This document shows, one piece after another, positions 1 to 10,169 of a stretch of DNA of 12,766 nt (position 1 is the first letter of the stretch; each line of letters opens with the position of its first letter). Source of the stretch: UBA11136 sp964482135. GTDB lineage: Bacteria > Pseudomonadota > Alphaproteobacteria > UBA11136. The position numbers and the translations under genes are program-made. Under the pieces are notes generated by a model that saw only the letters and a program-made list of their open reading frames with translations, did no database searches and was not told the origin of the DNA. The stretch spans positions 1 through 12,766 of the forward strand of contig CAYZWF010000049.1 in NCBI GenBank assembly GCA_964482135.1, written 5' to 3'.

Positions 1-34
1 TGACATTCATAAGGAAAATTCCTTATCTATGTCA
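1..34. repeat. Near-perfect 34-bp inverted repeat
   Basis: Two 16-base arms, TGACATTCATAAGGAA and TTCCTTATCTATGTCA, flank a 2-base centre (AA). They are complementary at 14 of 16 positions; the two mismatches sit together in the middle of each arm. It lies about 60 bp downstream of the porin stop codon and touches the window edge, so it may extend further. No T-tract is visible on the porin-sense side before the window ends, so a terminator cannot be confirmed. An operator, a terminator stem or the end of a mobile element would each fit. Confidence 0.6.
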
Positions 35-92
35 GCCCCCAAAATTAAAATAAATTATTTTCCGCCCCCTCCTGCCTCTAGCCCCCGCCCTC

Positions 93-1729
93 TCACCATT
101 CGGCCTGCAGCCGCAGGAAGAGAGCGGCCTTGTCGCGGTCCCGGTTGATCGCCTGATTGAAGCTGGCGCCGCCAAGCACGCCATTGCTATAGCCGCTGAC
201 GCTGTCCTCCAGCATGGCGTACCCAACCCCCGCATCGAGGGCCAGAATGGGGTTGAAGTGATAAGTGACCATGGCCAGGAAGTCGGTTCCCACAAGGCTG
301 TCGCGGCCGCTGGGGGTCTTGCTGTTGCCGAACCAGCCCGCCGCCAGATAGATGTCGAAATCCTCGTTCAGCGGCCTTGCGTATCTGGCCTGCACGGTGG
401 TCAGGCCGAAGCCGCTGTTGGAGATATTGACGGAATCGCCGTCGAAACCGGTATCCGTCGGCCCCTGAATGGTGAGCAGGCCGGTATAGCCCCAATAGCC
501 GTTGGTGGGGGCCAGCGCCATGAGCGGCAGGAATCCGCCGCCGTCGGATTCACCGGAGGCGTGCGTCGCCATCAGCCCGAAAGCGCCCATATTGAACTCA
601 AGCTTGGCGGCGAAACCATCGCCGCTGTCGGTGGTGCCGAGAAGTTGCCTGTCGGTGTGGGAGCCCAGGACGAAGCCCCGCACAAACATGTGGTCGGCAA
701 ATTGGAAGCGTCCGCCGATGCCGTAATTGGTATGGAGGTAATCGTTCTGTCCGCCCGAATCCGGGAGACTGGCCAGGGTTCCCCCGAGAGTGATCTCGTG
801 GCCGCGGGAAAACGGCAGGACGTAATCCAGCTGGTAGTGGATGAAATCGTCCTCGGACGTGGTCTCCGTCCCTTCCGAGAGATTGGCGGCGAAGAGGCGC
901 AGGTCTCCTCCCCCCAGCGGAGCGGTGAGAGAAAGGGCGAGCGGGTTGTAGTCCCAGTCGCCGGAGAACAGGACATCGCCGAAACGGTCGCTCAGCGGCA
1001 CGATACCGGCCTGGGCGTTGATACCGTTGCCGAAGGTATAGTCCATCAGGGCGTGGCGCACGGCGATGGTGTTGCCCCGCGAGCTGTTATTGGTGGTCGT
1101 TACGTTGTCGGTGGTGTGGCCGAGTTCCAGTTGCAGATGGGTCCGGAACTGTTTGGTGAAATCAATGTCCAGGTTCTGGCGTATGCGCAGCCGGGCCGCG
1201 GTGCTGTCGCTGCCGTCCGCGCTGTCGGCCTCGTTATCCACATTGTAGGCGTTGACGCGGTACTGGCCGCCGAAGGACACCGCCGGCCCGCCGGGAATGG
1301 CGACCCGCGGTGCCCAGGTGGCGGGCTCCTGGCCGGGCTCCATATCCGGGCCGGCATCCGGGGCGGTCGGCGCGCGCTGCGCGGCAATTCGCTGTATCTC
1401 GGCGCGCAACGCTTCCATCTGCGTTTGAACGTCCTGGTTCTGGCGTTGCAGGGCCTCGGTCTGGTTCTGCAAGAGCTGGTTCTGGCGCTGCAGGGCATCC
1501 AGCTGCTGCTGGAGTTGCGATTCCTGCGCCTGTTCCTGTGCCTGGGCGGCGGCGGACGCGGCCGTCAACATGAAGGCGGCGATTCCCCCGGTAAGACACA
1601 CNNNNNNNNNNNNNNNNNNNNNNNNNNNNNNNNNNNNNNNNNNNNNNNNNNNNNNNNNNNNNNNNNNNNNNNNNNNNNNNNNNNNNNNNNNNNNNNNNNN
1701 NCTTTGCCGGACATAGCCCAAATACCCAT
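93..1729 (-). CDS. Porin-like outer-membrane beta-barrel protein with N-terminal coiled coil; 5' end interrupted by assembly gap
   Basis: This is probably an outer-membrane porin. After the gap the protein reads as the rest of a signal peptide (hydrophobic stretch ending TAASAAAQAQ), then a Gln-rich coiled coil with two 14-residue repeats (ALQRQNQ units), a Pro/Gly linker and about 420 residues of alternating amphipathic beta strands. It ends in LFLRLQAEW; a C-terminal aromatic residue is the usual barrel assembly signal. The barrel segment reads like trimeric-porin or phosphate-porin-type families, but the exact substrate cannot be told. The start is uncertain. The best candidate is ATG at 1729 (MGIWAMSGK, then the gap), preceded by GGGGGAG four bases upstream, with a second ATG at 1714. 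That frame does not match the downstream frame if the gap is exactly 100 bases, so the true gap must differ in length or the start lies inside it. A coiled coil before a barrel suggests trimerisation or cell-wall contact. Confidence 0.75.
1413..1496 (-). repeat. Two 42-bp tandem repeats encoding coiled-coil heptads
   Basis: Two consecutive 42-base units (1413-1454 and 1455-1496) encode ALQRQNQDVQTQME and ALQRQNQLLQNQTE, each two heptads long. A partial third unit (ALRAEIQ) follows in the protein. The repeat makes up most of the porin's N-terminal coiled coil and probably arose by in-frame duplication. Confidence 0.75.
1602..1701. other. Assembly gap of exactly 100 N
   Basis: One hundred consecutive N bases. 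That number is a common placeholder for a scaffold gap of unknown length, so any reading frame drawn across it is arbitrary. It removes the signal-peptide start of the porin gene. Confidence 0.98.
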
Positions 1730-1742
1730 GGCGCTCCCCCAT

Positions 1743-2009
1743 AGAAAAATTCAAGAGAGAAGACGTGGACCAGAAAAAATACTAAGATGTTAACAAATAT
1801 GCGCAAAGACTTATGAAAGTATTCAATAATAAACTGCGCCTATGGAGATGGTATGCGGCAAATTGACGTATCTAATCACATTCCATGAATTCTTGTGAAT
1901 ACAGAGCCGGATACATGGTTGCCGCCGACAGCCGCAATATATTTGGGGTCTCGGCCGGCGGCGAAGGCTGGTAACAAACGGCGATAACGGAGGGCAGCGG
2001 TACGGGCGG
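1743..2009. other. AT-rich intergenic region upstream of the porin and downstream of trxB
   Basis: No convincing gene is seen here. The half nearest the porin (about 1743-1880) is clearly AT-richer than the coding DNA around it, as expected for a promoter region read leftwards. I find only weak promoter-like boxes (for example TTGAAT with GCATAT 18 bases later on the minus strand, roughly 1840 to 1810), so none is called. No clear hairpin plus T-run follows the trxB stop at 2010. Confidence 0.5.
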
Positions 2010-2957
2010 TCAGTCTTCCTGTTCGGCGAGGAACTTCTCTGCCTCCAGCGCGCTCATACAGCCCATACCCGCCGCCGTCACCGCCTGGCGATAGACCTTG
2101 TCGGTGACGTCACCCGCCGCGAACACGCCGGGTACGCTGGTGGCGGTGCTGTCGGGGGCGCTGGTGATATAGCCTTCCTCGTCCATATCCAGCTTGCCCT
2201 TGAACAAGGTGGTGGCGGGGTCGTGGCCGATGGCGATAAACACCCCGTCCACGGGCAAATCCGTGGTCTCGCCGGTCTTGACGTTTTCGAGACGCGCCGC
2301 GGTGACGCCGGGGGGGTCTTCATCGCCCAGGATATCGGCCAGACATGAATCCCAGATCACCTCGATCTTGGGATTCTTCAACAGCCTTTCCTGGAGGATT
2401 TTCTCGGCCCGTAATTCATCGCGGCGGTGGACCAGCGTCACCTTGTCGGCATGATTGGTGAGATAGATGGCCTCTTCCACGGCGGTATTGCCGCCACCGA
2501 TCACCGCCACCTGCTTGCCGCGATAGAAAAAGCCGTCACAGGTGGCGCAGGCGGACACCCCGAACCCCATGAACTTTTTCTCCGAGTCCAGGCCGAGCCA
2601 GCGGGCGCTGGCGCCGGTGGAGATAATCATGGTCTCGGCGGTGTAGGTATCGCCGGAATCGCCGGCACAGACGAAGGGCCTCTTGGAGAGGTCAACATCG
2701 GTGATGATATCGGCGACCCTCCGCGTGCCCACGGCCTGGGCCTGGGCCTGCATCTGTTCCATCAGCCACGGCCCCTGGATCACGTCGGCGAAGCCGGGAT
2801 AGTTCTCCACGTCGGTGGTGATGGTGAGCTGGCCGCCGGGCTGGATACCGGCCACCATCAACGGCTCGAGATTGGCGCGCGCGGCGTAAATGGCCGCGGT
2901 GCAGCCCGCGGGGCCGGAACCGAGGATCAGAACCTTGGTGTGGTGGGTTTCCGCCAT
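2010..2957 (-). CDS. trxB: Thioredoxin-disulfide reductase
   Basis: Thioredoxin reductase, a cytoplasmic flavoenzyme that uses NADPH to reduce thioredoxin. All family landmarks are visible in the 315-residue product: the FAD-binding GSGPAG at 13-18, the redox-active CATC at 137-140, the NADPH-site GGGNTA at 154-159 followed by HRRD at 177-180, and the second FAD motif GVFAAGDV near 277-284. The length is close to that of E. coli TrxB. The start is ATG at 2957 (MAETHHTKVL), which places the first Rossmann strand right after the N terminus; an in-frame extension to 3014 would read back into the upstream gene and is unnecessary. An AGAGG sequence 10 bases upstream overlaps the TAG stop of the 644-residue gene. 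The 13-bp gap between the two genes suggests one transcript and translational coupling. Confidence 0.97.
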   Translation of the reverse strand: MAETHHTKVLILGSGPAGCTAAIYAARANLEPLMVAGIQPGGQLTITTDVENYPGFADVIQGPWLMEQMQAQAQAVGTRRVADIITDVDLSKRPFVCAGDSGDTYTAETMIISTGASARWLGLDSEKKFMGFGVSACATCDGFFYRGKQVAVIGGGNTAVEEAIYLTNHADKVTLVHRRDELRAEKILQERLLKNPKIEVIWDSCLADILGDEDPPGVTAARLENVKTGETTDLPVDGVFIAIGHDPATTLFKGKLDMDEEGYITSAPDSTATSVPGVFAAGDVTDKVYRQAVTAAGMGCMSALEAEKFLAEQED

Positions 2958-2970
2958 TTGAGAAATACCT

Positions 2971-4905
2971 CTAGAATCCGAACATGTGATCGAGACAGAA
3001 GGCGGCGCCGTCATTGACCAGGCCGTGATAACCGAACAGGCGGCAGGTCACGTCGCGCACCAGCACATAGGCATTGTCACCGGCGCTTTTGCGCTCCCCA
3101 TCATCGAACATGGCGCCATAGCGCCAATGCAAAGAACCGCCGCAGGGAATGTTGACGGTACGCTCGGCCACTTCCTCGCCACGGGCATTGTGGAGAATAA
3201 GCCGGGTGTCGGAGGTCTCGTGCCAGGGCGTGGAGGCGGGATAGATGAGGTGGCACATGGTATCGGTGGCGCCGTTCCCCAGACGCAGGAAGATGCGGGT
3301 GGAAAGCCCCGGCGGGCGGGTGGCATAGGACTGGGGCTCGTCCTTATAGGTCAGGGCAGTGTTATAGATATGGGCGCCGAAGATGGTCTCGGCCATATGG
3401 CCGCTCTTGCGCTGTTGATAGCGGCAGAACCCGTGGAGCCAGCCATCGGCCTCGCCGCCGTTGCTGAAATCATAGACGAATTCCACATGACCATAGCCGC
3501 TGGGCAGGCCGCCTTCGGTCTCGGCGATCCAGGCGTCCACATCCACAGGATGGCTCTCGCGGCGCGGAATACAGCCCAGGAAGCGGCGGTCTATTTCCTC
3601 ACCCGAGCCGTCCACCAGAATGGCGCTCAGGGGCAGGTCGCGCTGGCAGGTGGCCATGGGCGTGGGCAGGGCGGTGGTGGTGAATTCCGCCACCGGAAGC
3701 ACCGGCAGCGGCATGATATAGCCCTTGCCCATGGTGTCGCCCAGTTCGGGGATGCGGGGATCGCATTCAAGGTCGGTGCGTTCCACATTGGCGTGGGCGA
3801 TGCGCCGCCGCCCCTCCTTTGTGACCACCTCATAGCGCGGGCGCACGAAATAGCGCCCGGCCTGAATCTCGATCTGGGTCGGCCAGCTTGCCTCGGGCAA
3901 CAACGTGCTCACGTCCAGAGCATGGGTGCCAAACGGCGGGATGGCCTCTTCGAGCCAGTGAACGTCCTGGGAGCCTACGGCGTTGAGCCCAATTCCCTTT
4001 TCCGGGATGGGCACGGGATGGCTGTTCTGAATCCACAGGATTACTTTTTCCCCGTCATCGGGGGCGGGCATGCCGGCATAGAGATCGGCGGGCCAGGCAT
4101 TGGCGTCATGGGAACAGGACAGAACCGTGTCGTCGTCGCCATAGGTGTCGAGGGCGTATTTGACGATGTCGTGACCGGCGATACGCAGCGCATGAATAAA
4201 CAGGGTGCCGGTGAAATCGCCGAGACCGAAACGCTCCCGCACCTGGGCGCTGTCGATCACATAGCTGCCGCCGGCATGGGGCAACTGCTCGCGCCATTCG
4301 GCCAGAACCCCGCCGCCCTCGTCGAACAGGCAGAGCCACAGCTCGGGCTCCTTGGCCCCATAGCCGCCCCAGTAATTGGCGGAAAAGACGCGGGTATGGT
4401 CGCTGCCGCCGTCGCGCAGAAAGGCGAAATTGGTGGCGAAGTTGATGGGTGCCAGATAATTGCGGCTGTTGGTGAGCATGTCATCGGGCAGGCGGGCATC
4501 GTCGAAACTGACCATCTGGGCGCCTTGCGGAACCATATGGCGGATATTGTCCATCAGCCGGGCGGCATCGAAGGCCGCCACCAGGACCGTCTTGCAATCA
4601 CATGCGGCCAGCTCCGTCACCGGACGTACGGTATGACCCAGACGCTCAGCGCCGATATCTTCCAAATCCTGGACGAAAACACCGGCCAGATCACAGGCTT
4701 CCAGATTATAGAAATTATTGAAATCCCCGGCCTCGCCCAGGGGGTCATAGACCGCCAGCGGCCCCTTGGCCGCGATTTCCGCCACCAGAGAACGCGCCTT
4801 GGCGGCGGTCAGCGGATGGCCCAGCGCCTTGAACAGGGTGTTGCCGCCGAAATTATTTCCCGGCCGCCAGTTGCGGTTGGTGAAGGTGTCGATATTGAGG
4901 CTCAT
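2971..4905 (-). CDS. Uncharacterised 644-residue protein upstream of trxB
   Basis: I do not recognise a characterised family. Residues about 40-165 look Rossmann-like: a strand (LAVYDPLG), an acidic turn region with AGVFVQD, then KTVLVAAFDAARLMDNI and another strand MVSFDDARL. Residues about 170-440 and 450-644 appear mostly beta-rich, with many Trp, Tyr and His and conserved-looking blocks such as ILWIQNSHPVPIPE (289-302), FVRPRYEVV (353-361) and VEFVYDFSNGG (474-484). No signal peptide or membrane segment is evident, so it is probably cytoplasmic. Cysteines are scattered without a CxxC pair. The start ATG at 4905 is preceded by AAGGTGAG eight bases upstream. A TATAAA box at 4964-4969 (minus) may be part of its promoter, though no good -35 box accompanies it. 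It sits 13 bp before trxB, with the ELM1 gene 135 bp upstream. A role with nucleotide-sugars or in the envelope is only a guess. Confidence 0.88.
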   Translation of the reverse strand: MSLNIDTFTNRNWRPGNNFGGNTLFKALGHPLTAAKARSLVAEIAAKGPLAVYDPLGEAGDFNNFYNLEACDLAGVFVQDLEDIGAERLGHTVRPVTELAACDCKTVLVAAFDAARLMDNIRHMVPQGAQMVSFDDARLPDDMLTNSRNYLAPINFATNFAFLRDGGSDHTRVFSANYWGGYGAKEPELWLCLFDEGGGVLAEWREQLPHAGGSYVIDSAQVRERFGLGDFTGTLFIHALRIAGHDIVKYALDTYGDDDTVLSCSHDANAWPADLYAGMPAPDDGEKVILWIQNSHPVPIPEKGIGLNAVGSQDVHWLEEAIPPFGTHALDVSTLLPEASWPTQIEIQAGRYFVRPRYEVVTKEGRRRIAHANVERTDLECDPRIPELGDTMGKGYIMPLPVLPVAEFTTTALPTPMATCQRDLPLSAILVDGSGEEIDRRFLGCIPRRESHPVDVDAWIAETEGGLPSGYGHVEFVYDFSNGGEADGWLHGFCRYQQRKSGHMAETIFGAHIYNTALTYKDEPQSYATRPPGLSTRIFLRLGNGATDTMCHLIYPASTPWHETSDTRLILHNARGEEVAERTVNIPCGGSLHWRYGAMFDDGERKSAGDNAYVLVRDVTCRLFGYHGLVNDGAAFCLDHMFGF

Positions 4906-5040
4906 CTTGCGGGCTCACCTTGCGGACTCATGGTGGTCGGCGGGCGCTTATGGATATGGGGTGTTTATAGCCGATTTCCCATGGGGTGCACGCACGCTTT
5001 TTCCCCTCGCTCAAAAAAACACGCCCCCTTATCCCGGCCC

Positions 5041-6066
5041 CTATCTCATGTGGGCGAGAAAGGCGGCGCGCACCGCCGCCACGGCCCCCGACACATCATC
5101 GAGAAGCGGCGGCGTCCAGCTCTCGAAGCGGCCTATGAAGGGCCGGGTATAGCCATCTTTCTCCATGGCCCGGTGAAAACGGTGAAAGCGTTTCGAGCCT
5201 CCGGGAAAGTGCATCACCAGAACCGGCTTGGCGCTGGCACAGGCCTCGCTCACCATGGAAATGGAATCACAGGTGACCACCACAAGGTCGGCCAGCCCGA
5301 GAATGCCGTAATAGGGGTTTTCATCCGGGTTTTTGTCAAACTCACCACCAGAGTCAGCGCCGGGCTTCCTGTCCTGCACATCCCGGGATACTTCTGGCCA
5401 GAATACCGCGGGTACGCCCGCCAGCTTCTCACGCAGCACCCCCATGGTGGCCGCGTCCGTGCGCCGCGATGCCGTCACCGCAAGCCCGGCTCCGCTTTCT
5501 TCGTGCAGTTGCCGCAGCTTATCCCCGAGATCGGCCATTTCCTTCCGTCCCATGCGATAGCGCCGGTTGGAGCCGCCCACCAGCACGCCTGCCAGCGGAC
5601 GCGGCAGAGAAGCATAGAGCGGCGCGAATTTTTCCGCGTCGTCTTTCATACGCGCCGTCGTCACCCGGTGCAGGGCGCCGTGGGTCAAATGCACGTTGGG
5701 GCCGGTGAGGCCGTCATGTTCCGGCGCCACGATCATATGAAAGGCGCTGGGCGGGACGGTGGGATTCTGGATGTGGACGGTAAAGGTCTTGCCGCCGCTT
5801 TGCTGTCTTATGGCAAGGGCAAGAGGCACGCTGCGGCGGCCACAGGTAATCAGAACATCAGGCCAGTGGGGCTCCAGCGCATCGCTCCCCCCCGCCGCCG
5901 CGCGAAAGGGAAAGGGCCACAGGCCGGCGGGAAGCCGGGTCCAGGGAAAGCGGAAACGCACCCGCTTGACCTCGGGCGTGAGCCCCATGGCCTCGGCCAG
6001 ACCTATACACTGGTTTTCCATTCCCGCATGGCCTTCGCTCAAGGCCCAGCAGCTATGGAACGTCAT
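5041..6066 (-). CDS. ELM1/DUF1022 family protein (mitochondrial fission ELM1-like)
   Basis: This is a member of the ELM1 (DUF1022) family, whose bacterial members are of unproven function and look like GT-B-type glycosyltransferases. The plant namesake affects mitochondrial fission. Family signatures are the N-terminal CWALSEGHAGMENQ (6-19), VHIQNP (97-102), VLVGGSNRRYRM (161-172) and NPYYGILGLADLVVVTCDSI (250-269) followed by SMVSEA, a nucleotide-sugar-binding-like site. The 341-residue start at ATG 6066 places the CWALS motif near residue 6, its usual place. A GTG at 6108, ten bases after the greA stop, would add 14 residues and is the alternative; neither has a strong Shine-Dalgarno sequence. 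Residues about 227-250 form a polar, charged loop before NPYYG that seems longer than I expect for the family. It lies just downstream of greA, so it is probably co-transcribed with it. Confidence 0.88.
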   Translation of the reverse strand: MTFHSCWALSEGHAGMENQCIGLAEAMGLTPEVKRVRFRFPWTRLPAGLWPFPFRAAAGGSDALEPHWPDVLITCGRRSVPLALAIRQQSGGKTFTVHIQNPTVPPSAFHMIVAPEHDGLTGPNVHLTHGALHRVTTARMKDDAEKFAPLYASLPRPLAGVLVGGSNRRYRMGRKEMADLGDKLRQLHEESGAGLAVTASRRTDAATMGVLREKLAGVPAVFWPEVSRDVQDRKPGADSGGEFDKNPDENPYYGILGLADLVVVTCDSISMVSEACASAKPVLVMHFPGGSKRFHRFHRAMEKDGYTRPFIGRFESWTPPLLDDVSGAVAAVRAAFLAHMR

Positions 6067-6118
6067 ATCTTCTTGCGGCGGATGGCCTCGAAGCGGGTCG
6101 CCGGACACGGACTAGAGC

Positions 6119-6601
6119 CTAGGCGAACTTGACGGAGATGATCTCGTAGGATTTGGCTCCGCCCGGCGGGGTCACTTCCACCGAATCGCCCTTGGTCTTG
6201 CCGATCAATGCGATGGCCAGCGGCGAGGTAATGGAAAGCAGGCCGCTGTTGATATCGGCTTCATCGGTGCCGACGATCTGATAGGTGCTCTTCTCGTCGC
6301 TGTCCTCGTCGGCCAGCACCACGGTGGCGCCGAATTTCACGTTCTTTCCCGACAGGGTGCTGAGGTCGATGACCTGAGCATGGCTGACCTTGTCCTCAAG
6401 CTCGGCCACCCGGCCCTCGATGAAGCTCTGGCGTTCACGGGCGGCCTGGTATTCTGCGTTCTCGGACAGGTCACCGTGTTCGCGCGCATCGGCGATGGCC
6501 TGGATCACCTCGGGGCGTTCCACCGACTTCAGTTTTTCCAGCTCCGATTTCAAGGCTTCGAAACCGGCGACTGTCATGGGAAATTTTGAACCGGCGTTCA
6601 C
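6119..6601 (-). CDS. greA: Transcription elongation factor GreA
   Basis: GreA enters the secondary channel of stalled RNA polymerase and stimulates cleavage of the backtracked transcript. The product has the N-terminal coiled coil with the acidic tip motif DLSENAEY (44-51; the D and first E are the Mg-coordinating residues), then RQSFIEGRVAELE, and the FKBP-like C-terminal domain with FGATV, YQIVGTDEAD and SPLAIALIGK. The chosen start is GTG at 6601 (160 residues), because the family's PMT motif should lie close to the N terminus. ATG at 6577 would give 152 residues and no ribosome binding site. The frame is open back to TTG 6685, but a predicted promoter places transcription start below that point. 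The gene lies 147 bp downstream of carB and 52 bp upstream of the chosen ELM1 start. Confidence 0.95.
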   Translation of the reverse strand: MNAGSKFPMTVAGFEALKSELEKLKSVERPEVIQAIADAREHGDLSENAEYQAARERQSFIEGRVAELEDKVSHAQVIDLSTLSGKNVKFGATVVLADEDSDEKSTYQIVGTDEADINSGLLSITSPLAIALIGKTKGDSVEVTPPGGAKSYEIISVKFA

Positions 6602-6646
6602 GTCGTTATCCGTATGGTTGTCTGAATAGTTATCAAAATAGCCGTC
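6599..6646 (-). repeat. Four degenerate 12-bp direct repeats in the greA leader
   Basis: Read on the minus strand, four consecutive 12-base units occupy 6646-6599: GACGGCTATTTT, GATAACTATTCA, GACAACCATACG and GATAACGACGTG. Each begins GAYRRC or nearly so, and the last runs into the GTG start codon of greA. They lie in the leader between the predicted promoter and the start codon. The repeat is imperfect, so it may be chance or the relic of a short duplication. Confidence 0.4.
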
Positions 6647-6656
6647 GAACACGGCT
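6640..6656 (-). terminator. Small hairpin with T-rich tail between carB and greA
   Basis: AGCCGT and ACGGCT form a perfect 6-bp stem around a 5-base loop. On the minus strand it is followed by ATTTTGATAA, a short T-rich run. It could be a weak intrinsic terminator for carB transcripts, or an attenuator or stabilising stem in the greA leader, since it lies downstream of the predicted greA promoter. Confidence 0.3.
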
Positions 6657-6687
6657 AAACAGAGGCCGCTTCCGACCGAACCCAACT

Positions 6688-6716
6688 ATTGTCGGTCCTA
6701 TCGGCGGCGGCGTCAA
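6688..6716 (-). promoter_or_regulatory. Predicted greA promoter
   Basis: On the minus strand TTGACG (6716-6711) is followed by a 17-base spacer and GACAAT (6693-6688), matching 5 of 6 and 4 of 6 consensus positions of a housekeeping sigma factor. The TTGACG -35 box is the same as that predicted for carA. Transcription would begin near 6681, giving a leader of about 80 bases. Confidence 0.45.
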
Positions 6717-6748
6717 ACGCTCTGTTCGGGAACGGGTGTTTAGGAATA

Positions 6749-10018
<3,270 letters not shown>

Positions 10019-10045
10019 GGTTATTTTTGTCGCATTTTTCCAATG

Positions 10046-10051
10046 ATTATA
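10046..10051 (-). promoter_or_regulatory. Candidate -10 box for carB
   Basis: A perfect TATAAT on the minus strand lies 27 bases before the carB start codon. There is no recognisable -35 hexamer at 16-18 bases, and the surroundings are so AT-rich (11 G+C in the 60 bases 10021-10080) that a chance match is possible. If real, it gives carB its own promoter and a leader of only about 20 bases. Confidence 0.35.
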
Positions 10052-10056
10052 AAATA

Positions 10057-10086
10057 TTGTCACAAAAAATATTTAGAATTTAGATT
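10057..10086 (+). promoter_or_regulatory. Candidate promoter for the gene between carB and carA
   Basis: TTGTCA (10057-10062) and TAGATT (10081-10086), 18 bases apart, match 5 of 6 and 4 of 6 consensus positions. Transcription would begin near 10093 and the leader would be about 77 bases. The boxes are back-to-back with the candidate carB -10 box, so the two directions could compete. AT-richness makes this a weak call. Confidence 0.3.
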
Positions 10087-10157
10087 TAAGTTTCTTGCAC
10101 ATTACTGTCCATGTATTAGCTTTAACGAAGGAAAGAGAGAACTAACCACTCTGTTGT

Positions 10158-10162
10158 GAGGA
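10158..10162 (+). promoter_or_regulatory. Strong ribosome binding site
   Basis: GAGGA lies seven bases before the ATG at 10170. It fixes the start of the gene between carB and carA and is the best evidence, apart from the repeats, that this gene is translated. Confidence 0.7.
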
Positions 10163-10169
10163 AAAAGCT

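Noticed and set aside
258..1793. A 511-codon plus-strand frame antisense to the porin
   Set aside because: It runs through the N gap and is the shadow of the porin; no domain is recognisable.
1813..1866. A 17-codon plus-strand frame, MKVFNNKLRLWRWYAAN, resembling a Trp-rich leader peptide
   Set aside because: It has no ribosome binding site, no attenuator-like hairpin and no biosynthetic gene downstream on that strand.
2986..6132. A 1048-codon open frame on the plus strand
   Set aside because: It is antisense to three well-supported genes (the 644-residue protein, ELM1 and the end of greA); its His/Gly/Ala-rich, domainless product is typical of the shadow of GC-rich codons.
6602..6685. A 28-residue N-terminal extension of GreA from TTG 6685 with D-N-x-x tetrapeptide repeats
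   Set aside because: The predicted transcription start lies downstream of that TTG, and GreA proteins normally begin a few residues before the PMT motif.
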